Source: Plectrocnemia conspersa (lineage: Eukaryota > Arthropoda > Insecta > Trichoptera > Polycentropodidae). Taken from it: DNA of 64,000 nucleotides. Positions 22,386-33,676 of the stretch are shown here, in pieces. The notes beneath the pieces are model-generated. The model worked only from the letters and a program-made list of their open reading frames with translations. It did no database searches and was not told the origin of the DNA. Each line of letters begins with the position of its first letter. The first letter of the stretch is position 1. Position numbers and translations under genes: made by a program. The stretch spans positions 124,001 to 188,000 of the forward strand of contig VTFK01000148.1 in the NCBI GenBank assembly GCA_009617715.1, read 5' to 3'.

Positions 22386-24190
22386 ATGACAACAAAACGT
22401 GAATTAGGTGAAGCTAAAAATGCGAATATAATTTTATTGCATTCGTATATTACTTATTATTGACTGAATAAATCGGAAATTAATAAACACAATAATTGTT
22501 TACGACACGGTTCAATGTATGTGGTTCTTACAAACCAAAGCCAAGAACTGGAAGAAAACGATAAACAACTGCACAGAAAGATCGAATGTTTGTTCGTAAA
22601 TCCCTTAAAAATCGTCGAAAAACGTTTTCAAAGCTGACTGCTGAAGCCTCTATTTATTTATTTGACTAAGTGAGAAGAAAGCTCAACAATGTAGAACTCA
22701 GAGGTTGTAAACTCCGACACAAAACGCTGCTTTCAGAAATAAATGAAATACGAAGGTTAGAGTGGGCCCGAAAACATTGAGATTACACATCTGAATATTA
22801 GGCGAAAATTAATTGGTTTGATGATGAAATAAAAAAAGAAATATTTAATACTTAATTTTTTTAGAAATTTCTACAGCAATTATTTTTTAAATAATCATAA
22901 TTTTTAAATGTTTTTTATTGAGCCCCTGGTGTATTGTCACGTGCGTCGAATAGTCGGAGAAGAATTACAAACTGATCGCGTTAAGTCAAATATCGTGGCG
23001 GAAGCGTTATGGTCTGGGGTCGCATGGCAGCAACAGAGGTAAGAAACCTGTGTACTTGCGAGGGTGGTATGAATATTGACATTTATATTTCAATATTGGA
23101 ATCTACTTCAATGAATTCCTACTGCAAAACATTTTCAAGCACAAACCATGCTACCATATTTTTATATTTTATTTTATTTTTTTAGATTAAATTAAGACCA
23201 TCGTGGCCTAACAGGTTAACCCAATGCGCCACGATGATCGAAAACAAATTTTAAATTTATAAAACATAAAAAAACGTATATATACATAAATATAACAATA
23301 CTTAAACATAACAAAATATTATAAAATATTAAAATTAAATGATACAAACTGGATCAGATCCTCGTAGCTAACATTAAATAAATCAATATGTAATGCCAGC
23401 GTATTAAGGAGCCGGATGGCCACAGCTATAGGCGAGTCGGCAAGTGCGGATGTCCTAGCCCTAACGGCCATCAGAAGAGGTCTCGATCGTGATTCTCGAA
23501 AATGTTCCGGAACCCAAAACTGGAATTCCTCGAGAATAGCTGGATTGTCGACAGCACCTTTTAGTAATTTGAAAAAATGCTTAGCGACATACAGCTTTCT
23601 GCGAAAACTCAGCGAATCATATCCCAACGCTCCTAAAAGAAAGGCGCTGGGATATAAGTACGGATAATAACCAAATGTCCTTTTGTAAAGGTATCTTAAA
23701 TACCTTTTTTGAATTTTTTCCACTAAAAGGGAATATTTGGCTATTCGGGGATTCCAAATTATAGATCCCGATTCAAGAATGCTACGAACTAAGGTGTCAT
23801 AGAGGATGCGAATAACTGACGGATTGTCAAAGTGAAAGGCATTCCTCATAACAAAGCCAAGCATCTTGGAAGACTTATCACAGAGATATGATTCCAGCAA
23901 GAAAACGTTCAATAGCATACTTCGCTAAAAAGCAAGGGTTAGTTTGCGTCAGATAGTTTAACGCTCACAAAGTCACAAGACCTAAATCCTACACAGCATT
24001 TATTATCAAAATAAAAAAAAAGGTTGCCCAACACAACTGCAAACACAAAATTAAGCTGCGAGACAAATTGCAGATGGAATGGAACAAAATGTCTCTGTCC
24101 ACCTGCAAGTCATTACTGGACAGTATGCCAAAAAGGGTTGCAGCTGAAATCATAACTAAAGGTGGGCATATTAATAAAATAAGCTTAAAA
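22386..24190 (+). pseudogene. Tc1-like transposase, broken and interrupted
   Basis: From ATG at 22386 (TTKRELGEAKNANI), broken frames show KPRTGRKRKTT, then RMFVRKSLKNRRKTFSKLTAE, then RRKLNNVELRGCKLRHKTLL and RRLEWARKH, the usual bipartite DNA-binding region and linker of Tc1. The catalytic region survives as VAEALWSGVAW. After the LINE insertion come SQDLNPTQHL and LLDSMPKRVAAEIITKGGH, the typical C-terminus. Several frameshifts and stops exist besides the insertion. Confidence 0.82.
23160..23935 (-). mobile_element. 5'-truncated LINE nested in Tc1
   Basis: On the minus strand, a 199-residue frame (23319-23918) matches the C-terminal region downstream of the reverse transcriptase in Jockey/CR1-like elements. 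It contains SSKMLGFVMRNAFHF, then LYDTLVRSILESGSIIW, then EKIQKRYLRYLYKR and LGYDSLSFRRKLYVAKHFF. It ends with a stop, a ~150-bp 3' UTR and an A-rich tail (T-rich on the plus strand at about 23165-23185). The 3' UTR holds a 9-bp perfect stem (23199-23207 with 23228-23236). The family also occurs at 37.9 and 56.6 kb. Only the 3' part was inserted, as is typical of LINEs. Confidence 0.8.
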
Positions 24191-24264
24191 TAAACACTTG
24201 AAACAACTTTATATTTTATATGATTTTTTAAAAAACAAAACATTTATTTGGGTGCTCCAATATT

Positions 24265-24575
24265 ATATGCAAAAAGCGCATTGGGGGTGGGGTACGAAAC
24301 TGTATGCTTTTCAGCGGGAAATGACCGTCTCTGAGTATAATAAATTATGGTCTTCAATAATTTATTTTAATACTTTCAGATAAATGTAACTGAATGGACT
24401 ATACGTGGATGCACACCGATGCGTTTATGTACATATAGGAAATAGCGTAGTATGCATTTTTCATGGTCAATCAATACATTAGTGGTATGAGGGATGAGCT
24501 CAGTTCTAGCCCGGGCAATTGAAGTGAGTGTATTAAGGGAACAGAACGAGCTTAGGGGTGGATGCACATAAATGC
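24265..24575. repeat. Satellite C, right half and next unit
   Basis: ATGCAAAAAGCGCATTGGGG starts the right half of the C unit cut by the Tc1. Next come the tract AATAATTTATTTTAATAC, ATGCACACCGATGCGTTTAT and a second unit through GAGGGATGAGCTCAGTTCTA to GAACGAGCTTAGGGGTGGAT. There it is truncated and passes into D. Confidence 0.82.
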
Positions 24576-25233
24576 GTTTTTAATATAATAATTTCATAAA
24601 TTTTAAGATAATAATGTCAGAATTGTTGATAGTAATAATTGAAAAAACATATAATCAATTACTATTATAATATAATGAAGCAAAATCATAAGCTCAGATA
24701 ACTCACTGTACTAAAAAAATAGCTGCATCAAAGAAAAAAAAGAAAACCACTATATATTGTGTAAAAGTCATTTTAACCTACCATCACCTGTAATATTTTT
24801 TTATTTAAATTAACTGTTTTTTAAATGGACTTTGGGTATTCAGAAGCGTCTTAATGTCTATTCGGCAATTTAAATATAATTATTCAATTCATATTCGTAT
24901 CCTTGATCTAGACCCTGGAAACTGAACAGTTTGAATCGGGAAAACATGAACCGACAGAACCGAGTCAGACTAAGCACCACAGAGCACACATCTAAATTTT
25001 TTTTTTAAATGAACTTTGGATATACACAAGCGTTTTAATTTTAATATGTCAATTTAAATACAATTATAAAATAAATTTCGCTTCAAATTCGTATCCTTGA
25101 TCTACACCCTGGAAATGAACAATTTGAATCAGGAAAACATAAACCGACGGAAAGCTTAATAACCGTTTCAGACTATGCACCGAAGTGCACACATATAAAG
25201 ACCCAGCGCAATACTATCAAAAGCATCGCGTAG
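24576..25233. repeat. Satellite D, two partial monomers
   Basis: D blocks ATCCTTGATCTAGACCCTGG (about 24899) and ATCCTTGATCTACACCCTGG (about 25095) lie only ~200 bp apart, so the first unit is shortened. The second ends AAAAGCATCGCGTAG at the left end of the long-inverted-repeat element. Confidence 0.8.
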
Positions 25234-25559
25234 TAGTCCAGTCAAATAAGGGTTTAACCTCGGAATGAAAGATAACAAGCTGAAATTTTGCAGAGACCTT
25301 TGTTTTGGCGTTCTAAATATATGGTGAAAAGTCTCAAAATGTATCGTGTCTGCTAATCAAGATATTAAAGGTCAAAGGTCATAAAAATCGTTTTTTTTGC
25401 AAATATCTCGCCTCTTTTGCGTCGCATGTCATTAAATGTTTAACAAAACTTATAGAAAATAAAATTTTCTACAAGTTTGTTTGAATTTATTTCTTCGTAT
25501 GGTTAATGGTTTTCGAGATATAGCGCGGGGAGTGGGAAGCGCGCATCCGTTTATAGGAT

Positions 25560-27000
25560 AACGCTATGTAAACTAAGGAGCCAGAGTTACCTGTACATTC
25601 TTCCACAGTTTCGTAGAAAACATCGCAAATTGTTATCTGCTGAATGAACCCATCTAAAGCATTATAACTTTCAATCTCCGTATCTTCAAAAATCATCATC
25701 GATAATGCAAAAAAAAAGTAATACGTATGGCCTCTGATACTTCTTGCAAAAGCGGGACCATCCAACATTTTGTCGACAGAATTCGATGCATAAATTGTAC
25801 TGAGCTTCCTTTGATTCCGCTTCCATTCATTATATACCCTATGCATCCAATAAAAGACATAAGCATATGAAAGCCTCCTAGTTTCACAACTACTCTGGAC
25901 AAGTCTGAGCTAGCATCTGAAGCTGCTACGATTTCACGTGCTTTTATGTACAACGGCTGATCAAAAGTTATTAAGCATGTTCTTTGTTCATGTTTCTTGG
26001 CAGTGTTTATAGCACACTGTAATGTAGTGTAAATTGTGTCCATATTACTCACAGGATGATGAATAAAAGTAAGAAACAGAACTGAAAAGTTACAAAGTTC
26101 TCATTGTTTTTTTGTAAGTTGTTCAATAAATCCATTCCACCCTGGCAACGGTGAGATATTTTTCCACTTTCCGTACTTCCACAACAAATCAACTACATTA
26201 AATGTTTGTTCGGTTAGTTCTTCTACATCATTAAAATTTTGAACTTGAATCTCTTGCTCAATCCGGGTACGACATGATTTTCATACACTAGAAGCTCCTT
26301 TGCACTCGGTTTTGTTGTAAATTTCTTTATGCGGTCATCAGATATAACTTCAGATTTTGGAGTTATTATTTTTATCATTCCCATTATATGAACAGTATTA
26401 TAGCCATCAAGAGTATAAATATTTTTCTGAATTATCTGCTGCATACTGTACTAAGGCACTTGACTATGATGGTTGATTACGAGGCTGTGGGTGATAAACA
26501 GCTGAAATTTAACATTTTACAGTATCACTATATGAAGCGAAAAAACCTAAACTTGACAAAACATCCAAGTCTTTTTGGATGTTTGGCCTATCTGTATTTT
26601 TTCTATGAAGAAATACAGATAGGCCTATTAATAACTGCGAAGAAAAGGACCGTTTTCGTATGGAAGTCATTATAGCATGACTTATAGCTGTGTATTTCGT
26701 TTTAAAATGCCCCGTCTTTCCCTTTCTGTTCTTTATAATAACTTCTTGCAGAAAATGTAATAAAGTTTTCGGAATTTCTTCATTAATATTTATTTCACTC
26801 GGGGGGGCGGATAAGACTTGGTCTCAACAACAGAAGATCGAATATCTTCTCTAATAATCGCCGCAGCAGCTTTCACTACGCGCAAGTGTTCTTCTTCCGA
26901 AGTGCCTTTTTTTTTTATTTACATACCAAGCTATGGATAAAACTTAAGCTTGAGCATCGCGAAAAGAAAAAATAGGGAATGATCCAATCTTCGTTATAAT
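25560..27000 (-). pseudogene. Unnamed transposon protein (LGGFHMLMSF family), broken
   Basis: Reading minus from about 27000, fragments in order include PPRVKYINEEIPKTLLHFL, then LLIGLSVFLHRK, then VLSSLGFSASYSD, then YTLDGYNTVHIMGMIKI (26223-26444). Next are PLPGWNGFIEQL, then NMDTIYTTLQ, LITFDQPLYIKAREIV and VVKLGGFHMLMSFIG with IGYIMNGSG (25696-26052). Last is IYASNSVDKMLDGPAFARS with IRGH (25487-25846). I recognise this order of blocks from memory as a long unnamed protein repeated in many animal genomes. Its role as a transposase is inference, from its position between long inverted repeats. Frameshifts and stops separate the pieces. Confidence 0.55.
26585..26625. repeat. Perfect 15-bp inverted repeat (hairpin)
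   Basis: GGCCTATCTGTATTT (26585-26599) and AAATACAGATAGGCC (26611-26625) are perfect inverse copies separated by 11 bases, inside the coding part of the unclassified element. It could be a chance snap-back duplication that arose during decay. Confidence 0.8.
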
Positions 27001-27598
27001 TATAATATCAGTTAAATATTTTTCTCTTAATTTGGAAATGATCTTCTTATCATCTGGTACATACTCCGTAAGGACATCTCTCAACTCTTTCAATTTTTTC
27101 GCACAAATTTCTTGTCGAGCAATATTTCATTTTTAATTCCTAATAATACAATGAAGAAAGTAATAAAATTATGGTTCAAATGACTTGCCGAGACCACTTT
27201 TTTTACGATTGTTTACTTTTTCAAAGCATATACCAAGTTAAGCAGGTAGAAATACTCGCTGGATTCTATAAACGGATGTACGCCTCCCACTCTTCGCGCT
27301 ATATCTCAAAAACGGTTAATGATACAAAACAAATATATTATAACTAAACTTGTAGATAATTTTATGCTTTACAAGTTTTGTGAAGCATCTAATGACGTGC
27401 AACGCATAAAACGCGAGATATTTGCAAAAAACAAATTTTGTGACATTTGACCTTTGATATTTTGATTAGCAGACACGATATTCTATGAGACTTTTCACCC
27501 TGTCCTTAGAACATCAAAACGAAGGTCTGTGAAAAATTTCAGCTTGGTATCTTTCATTCCGAGGTTTAGCCTTTATTTCGCCTTATTTGACTGGACTA

Positions 27599-28130
27599 TA
27601 GTGGTTTGAGGGACGAGCTCAGTTCTAGCCCGGGCAACTGAAGCGAGTGTATTAAGGGAGCAGATCGAGCTTGGAGGGTGGATAACCAAATAGCAATATA
27701 AATGCATCCTGCGCCGTGGCATATATGTGCAGAATGCGCATTGGAGGTGGGTTACGAAATTATACGCTATTCAGCGGGAAATGATCGTCTTTGGGTATAA
27801 TAAATTATGATCTTCAATATTTTATTTTAATATTTTCAGATAAATTTAACTGAATAGACTATACGCAGATGCACACCGATGCGTTTATGTACATATAGGA
27901 AATAACGTAGTATGCACTTTTCATGGTCAATCAATACATTAGTGGTATGAGGGACGAGCTCAGTTCTAGCCCGGGCAACTAAAGTGAGTGTATTAAGGGA
28001 ACAGATCGAGCATGGGATGGATAACCGAATAGTAATATAAATGCATCCCTGCGCCGTAGCATATACATATATGCATTGGTAGTGGGGCATGAAATTATAT
28101 GCTGTTCAGTGCGAAATTACCGTCTGTGAG
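27599..28130. repeat. Satellite C, two monomers (copy set 3)
   Basis: GAGGGACGAGCTCAG occurs at 27608 and 27949 (341-bp period), with the usual C block order. This copy set is very close to the one at 19131-19790, including the deviant GAATGCGCATTGGAGGTGGG, so the two D-C junction regions are recent relatives. Confidence 0.88.
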
Positions 28131-28547
28131 TAATGTTCGAAAACCTAATATACAAATTATATAAAACATAATTACGGCACAATGTAAAAGCAAAACATAA
28201 TCACGAAAAATATTAAAATCCAATAACCACATTATCCTGAAAAATATAGCTGTTTCAAATAAAAAATAGAAAACTACTATGTATTGTATAAAAGACATAA
28301 AAACCTACCGACACTTATGATATATTTCTTATTACAAAATATCACTGTTTTTTTTTTATGGACTTATGATATATACAAGCGTTTTAATGTGAATTAAATG
28401 TGACCCTTGATCTAGACCCTGAAAACTGAACCGTTTAAATCGGGAAAACATAAATCGACGGAAAGGTTTGTAAACCTAGCCCGGCTATGCACCGAGGTAC
28501 ATACATATAAAAGCCTAAAGCAATACTATGAAAGGCATCGCGTATAT
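28131..28547. repeat. Satellite D, partial monomer
   Basis: D blocks AATCACGAAAAATATTAAAA, ACACTTATGATATATTTCTT, CCTTGATCTAGACCCTGAAA and GCACCGAGGTACATACATAT occur in order. The unit ends at ATGAAAGGCATCGCGTATAT, where repeat E starts. Confidence 0.75.
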
Positions 28548-28847
28548 ATACAACACCACCTATATAGAAGGCCGGACAGCAGCGCGCGTGACGTCATTGG
28601 GCGCAGGGGTACTCGGCGCGTCAAACGTACTAGAGAATCTACGCGCTTGTACGATTTCAGTATTTTTAATGGCCTTTTAGGATGAAAAATAACACATTAT
28701 TTAGGTTTTAATTTTAATTAAACCTATGTCAACCTAATTTAAAAGAGATCAGCTGAGCTGCAAAAAATATATGTATTCAAATATTAATTTGTATGTATAA
28801 ATATGCCAATGATTCGAGAGAGAGCTGTCATGTGTCAAATAAAATTA
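28548..28847. repeat. Repeat E copy 1, GC-rich head
   Basis: CAACACCACCTATATAGAAG then GGCCGGACAGCAGCGCGCGTGACGTCATTGGGC is matched at 31917. The head is GC- and CpG-rich, unlike the surroundings, and contains the palindrome TGACGTCA, the consensus CREB/ATF site. The copy stops after GTGTCAAATAAAATT, where the duplicated block starts. Confidence 0.75.
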
Positions 28848-31145
28848 TATTACCAATTTTTAAATAAATAATTAAAAATTTTATGATAAACTCGTGTGAG
28901 ATAATAATGTCAAAATACCAAATAAGCAAATTGTAGAAATGGTAATTTTAATAATTTAAATATACAATATTGTAAAATATAATCAATTACTGCACAATTA
29001 TATAGCATAATATAATCACACGAAAATCAAAAAATATTACCGTTTTTTTAAATAAACTTGTACACAGTCGTTTTAATGTGAATCCGTCAATTTAAATAAA
29101 ACTATTAAATAAATTTTGCACTAAATAAGAAAAGTCTACTTTGTAGATTAATAAATAGAGACGAGCTAAGTTCTATATTAATGTATTATATTAAAATAAA
29201 AGGTTCGATGCACATACGTAGTATATGCGGTTATATACAAATAAGAATTAACGTGCTATGCAATTTTCATTGTCAACCATCAGTGGTGTGAGGGACGAGC
29301 TCAGTTCTAGCCCAGGCAACTAAGTGAATGTATTAAGGGAACAGATCGAGCTTGGGATGGATAACCGAATAGAAATTAAAATGCATCCCTGCGCCTTAGC
29401 ATTGGAGGTAGGGTATGAAACTTTACGCTGTTCAGCGCAAAATGGTCTTCTCTAAGTATAATAAATTGTGGTCTACAATATTTTATTTTAATATTTTCAG
29501 ACAAGTATAACTGAATATACTATACGCAGATGTACATAAATGCGTATATGTACATACATGAAATAACGTGATATGCATTTTTCGTGTCAATCAATACATT
29601 AGTTAGTGGAATGAGGGACGAGCTCAGTTCTTGCTCGTGCAACTAAAGCGGTATTAAGAGAACAAAACGAGCTTGGCGGTGGATAACCAAATAGTAATAT
29701 AAATGCAACCCTGCGCCGTAGCATTTAAAGAGTATCCCAATAAGAACGCCTTTTTTAAATTTCGCACCATTTAAATAACGCAGGTATAAACATGAAAATA
29801 GAACGATATATCAATGGTATGAATCGATGATTCCTGAAAAACCTGGGTTCAAATCCCATGTATACACAATTGTTTTTTTAATTTTAATTATGTCTTAGCG
29901 TTCGAAATTAGTGATTATTTAATATTTATCAATAATTTTTACAATTTAATTATTATTTTATCTAAACAATTTTTAAGTATGTACAAAATAACAGCTATAA
30001 GTTTAAAGTGATCGTGACATTATTTAATTTTTATTTTTTTATTATTATTTCTATTATATAAATTTTATGACCTCTTTACTTTTTTACGTAATATTTATTT
30101 CTCTTTTTTGGTTTTTTAATAATTTGAATTTAACAAGGACGAGAAAAATAGCATAGTTTCAAACCAATGTTTAAATTAAAATACCTTCCTGTATTTTTAA
30201 ATTGGGTGGAGAGTTCGAGATTATCCCCGAGATCGTCTATCATTATTATTGTGCTCCTTAAAAGGATTTTAAGAGTATAGCCAAGTACGGTAATTAATAA
30301 ATAAAACACAATCGTTATAAACCAGTAATATGAATAGAATATAAAAGTATTCTTGCAAAATTAATTATCATGTTGCATTAATCATTTTATATAAAAAAAA
30401 ATAACAATTAAAAAAAAAAAAAAGGTCAGCCGAGTAGGACCGGGTTCATCCTACATCGAGAATTCATAACGAGTGTCTCGGCGTCGGCAATTGATTCGGC
30501 GCGACGCCTTATCCACTACACCGCACTGACCCGAAATTCTTGTCAAATAAGCGGTTCATATATTGCGTTATAGTAATTTTGCTCCCGAGCACCTGACGAG
30601 TGGTGCACGTATAGCCTGGGTTCTAATCCCATATATACACAATTGTTTTTTAATTTATTTTATGTCTTGGTGATCTAATTTAGTGATTATTAAATATTTA
30701 TCATTCATTTTTACTAATGTTTTAATGTAATAGTGATTATTATAATGCAAATACGCATTGAATTTTCATTTGAACGAACTCTTTAGTTTGGCTAAACAAC
30801 TTTATTAATGTTAATGTTGGAAATTATTAAAAAATATATTTTTATTATTTTAACTAGAACATTTATTTTATTTTCAATTATACTTTCTGTATGTTTTTAT
30901 TTTTATAATGGGAATTATGTTTTATATAGTATGGATCGATGCGAACATTTATTTTTCGCGAAAATCGTAATATTCGTAATAATTATCATTCAATGTACAG
31001 AAAACTATTTTTGCAAAATTAATTATTATGTTGTAATAATCGTTTTATACATAAATTTACAATTTAATATTTTTTAAATATAATTTTCAATTTGATTTAT
31101 TTTATACACTTTGCGGATTGATAGTGTAGCAAGGGCATTTAGTAC
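28848..31145. repeat. ~2.3-kb duplicated block, copy 2
   Basis: Second copy of 9365-11765. It includes D sequence, two C monomers (29205-29727), the solo mariner tip at 29728, the two SINE-like modules (T-arm hairpins 29844-29858 and 30617-30631) and the AT-rich tail with an 89-residue low-complexity frame (30808-31077, not called). Compared with copy 1 there is an internal deletion around 29050-29190. The block ends at GCAAGGGCATTTAGT as in copy 1. Confidence 0.85.
30424..30532 (-). other. Folded ~110-bp tRNA-like module, copy 2
   Basis: Three perfect stems can be drawn: GGTCAG/CTGACC at the ends, GTAGGA (30434-30439) with TCCTAC (30449-30454), and GGCGTCG (30480-30486) with CGACGCC (30502-30508). 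On the minus strand the order is end stem, a TGTAGTGGATAAGG stretch resembling a Pol III A box, middle hairpin, second hairpin, end stem, then a T12 run. The layout is tRNA-like but not a canonical tRNA: the second hairpin loop lacks the TTCRA sequence in the right orientation. A tRNA-derived SINE head is the likeliest explanation. Confidence 0.5.
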
Positions 31146-31916
31146 ATCATAGGAAATCAAATTTCTCATATGTGTTTAATGCGATTCAACGACCTGAACG
31201 AACGTTCAACATCAGCTTTACACGTTCATGCTAAGACTATTTCTACCAATATTAAATCTTGTACAAGTATTTAAAGTTTCAAGTTTTAGGATAACCTTTT
31301 AATGTAATGAATTTTATGATAAATTTAAATATTTTTTAAAAACTGTTTTAATAAATTCTTATATATTTTAGTATAAAATGTCCGAATATGGTTTTATTTT
31401 CAAATATATATAGGGAATAGCAGTATTTTCATATTTCCAAGGTATCGGGTTTTGTAGTAAGAAATTACATTTTTGTCTTTCACTGGAATTAATGTATAAT
31501 TGTCAATTGGAGTTTGGTAAATCTTTTGAAGAGATTTGATCTTTTCATTGAGAAATGTTTTAAAAATTTGTAATGCTTGTTAAGCTGTTATATAAGTTTA
31601 ATTATTTGATTTCAAAACATTTTATTATTCGATTTTAGTGATTATTTTTCTTAAAACCACAAAATTTTGTCTACTTTTATCATTCAAATTATAATATCTA
31701 GAAATACTGAGGCGATATTCAAAACTAGTTAAAGATAAAAAGGATATTTTGCCAAATATTGTAAATTTTACAGTATTTTTTAAAGTAATCTTGACGCATT
31801 ATTGTTTTAAGATTCGATTTCGATTTCCAAAAGATTTTTAAAATACATTATTTGTTTTAACGTCGCGGCGTAACAAAGTCAAATGCGTCTAGTACAGTAT
31901 TGGGCTGCGTTATATC
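31146..31916 (-). other. AT-rich spacer with hAT remnant at its left end
   Basis: Minus-strand sequence around 31160-31230 reads KADVERSFRSLNRIKHI, matching the ERSFSxLxRIK signature of hAT dimerisation domains. Stops surround it and no termini were seen. The remaining ~650 bp are AT-rich with no recognised feature. Confidence 0.4.
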
Positions 31917-32640
31917 AACACCACCTCGATAGAAGGCCGGACAGCAGCGCGTGTGACGTCATTGGGCGCAGGGATACTCGCGCGTCAAACATACTAGAGA
32001 ATCTACGCGCTTGTATGATTTCAGTATTTTAATGGCCTTTTTAGGATGAAAATTAATACATTATTTAGGTTTTTTTAAAGGTTTAATTTTAATTAAGCCT
32101 ATGACCACTTAATTTAAAAGAGAACAGCTGAGCTGCAAAAAAGATATGTATTCAAATAATAATTTGTATGTATAAATATGGCAATGATTGACTTAACGTG
32201 TTTACTTTTCCAGATCAAAACAACAATTAGATTGAAGGAGTGAATCGAGAGAAAGCTTTCATATGTCAAATAAAATTCGTGTTTTATAACCGAAATGGAG
32301 AAAGGTTATATTTATAAATAAATACTTGAACTATAAGAATGAAAACTATATTAAGACCGTGTACTAAAATTTGTTATATGTTTTATATAATTGATAATAT
32401 CTAAACTCTTATCAAATAAACAGTGAAATGTTTTTTTTATTAACATACAAATAAACTAGAATTTTCGGACATTCCTTAAATGTACTCTGCTTTAATTATA
32501 TTTTTTTATAAAAAAATGTACTAATAATTTTCAAAACTAGTAATAAAAAATCATAAAGTAAACAATGATTTTATTAAATTTAAGAATTATTTTTTATCCT
32601 AAAAAGGCCATGAAAAATACCGAAATAGTACAAGCGCATA
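31917..32640. mobile_element. Repeat E copy 2, inverted-repeat (MITE-like) element
   Basis: The GC-rich head with GTGACGTCAT matches 28548. GCGCTTGTATGATTTCAGTA and onward (32008-32048) is repeated in inverse at 32596-32637 (ATCCTAAAAAGGCCATGAAA...CAAGCGC) with a few differences. The right arm lacks the GC-rich head, so the element looks truncated on that side. No coding capacity is seen between the arms. Confidence 0.65.
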
Positions 32641-32910
32641 CCAAATAGCTACGTATGCGTTTGAGTGTAAACCCGTTAATTTGAAGATTTTAATAAAATA
32701 AAATTCGTGTCCTTGATCTAGACACTGGAAACTGAACAGTTTAATTAGGAAAACATGAATTGACAGAATGCTTAATAACCGAGTCAATCCAAGCACCGGA
32801 ATGCACACATAGAAGGACATAGTGCAATACTATTAAAAACATCGCGTATACGTATTGTTCCTACACCCGCGGATTTAACGCGTAAAATTTAATAGTTTCT
32901 GTATAATCAA
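32641..32910. repeat. Satellite D, last fragment
   Basis: TCCTTGATCTAGACACTGGA, ACTGAACAGTTTAATTAGGA, GCACCGGAATGCACACAT and GTGCAATACTATTAAAAACA are D blocks in order. This is the right edge of the D-containing domain. Confidence 0.75.
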
Positions 32911-33668
32911 ATTACTTAATATTCTAATAAATATTTTATTATATTTTTAATTATTTTTTAAGCAGAGTATGAAGTTATTTAATTATACTGACACTATGAA
33001 CCAATGTATTATATATATTTATTTTAAAAAATATTTAAAAATGCTCACATAATAGGCTTGATTGAGTTATAAAGAGCTATAGTCGTCTGCACCTGATGAC
33101 AGGTTGCGGCACCCTAGGAAGAAAATAACTTATATTGAAATATTTGCAACATATGCAAGTAAAAATGGTTTCAATGTGTATTCAGCTTTGAACGCAATAC
33201 AACGCAAGTGCAGTGTTTTTTTTAATAGAAATTCGATGAAATGCATTATTTAACCATTTTTATCTAAGTATTATGGAAACTATTTTTTTTATTTAAATTT
33301 AAAATGAAAATTTTAAATTGAAATAATAATAGTAAAATATTACATAAATATAAAATAAAATTTAAATTATTTCATTAATAAATAGTGAATTATTATGGGT
33401 ACAATTAAACAATATCACTGTTATTGTTATAAATAATAAATAAGTGCAAAACAGATTGTAGTTCTTCATTTAAAATTAAATTTTAGTCTTTCATTTAAAA
33501 TAATGCTCTTATAAATACATATAATACAATACCAAATAGTTTTTATGTGTCACGTGTAAATTTTGCTGATACATTTTTCAATTAAAAAAAAAAATTTTAT
33601 AATGTTTTATGTATTATTTTACCAATCCAAAAACAGGTATTTAAATAAGGAAACCTCAAATAGGTATG
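32911..33668. other. AT-rich stretch, nothing recognised
   Basis: Very AT-rich with long A and T runs. No coding similarity, termini or tandem repeat was seen. Confidence 0.5.
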
Positions 33669-33676
33669 AACTAGAT

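Larger units (their letters stand above)
22106..24264 (+). mobile_element. Tc1-like transposon interrupting satellite C
   Basis: It begins after TA at 22104-22105 with CAGCCATGGCCATAATAATG and GGACACTC; the right end GGGTGCTCCAATATTAT is a diverged inverse of the left. C-satellite halves on both sides (GTAGCATATA left, ATGCAAAAAGCGCATTGGGG right) join to a normal C unit, confirming insertion at a TA. The interior is a decayed Tc1 transposase split by a LINE at about 23160-23935. Without the LINE the element would be about 1.4 kb, near the usual Tc1 size. Confidence 0.82.
25234..27598 (-). mobile_element. Unclassified 2.37-kb element with ~325-bp inverted repeats
   Basis: The ends TAGTCCAGTCAAATAAGG (25234) and CCTTATTTGACTGGACTA (27598) begin long inverted arms, about 25234-25560 and 27272-27598, that match with moderate divergence throughout (for example CTCGGAATGAAAGATA, AGATATAGCGCG, GCATCCGTTTATAG). 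The flanks TAG (25231-25233) and TAG (27599-27601) suggest a 3-bp target duplication, and outside them D and C sequences join as at 19130. The interior encodes a broken protein on the minus strand. The long arms, 3-bp duplication and unnamed protein do not fit hAT, piggyBac or Tc1/mariner. I cannot name the superfamily. Confidence 0.85.
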
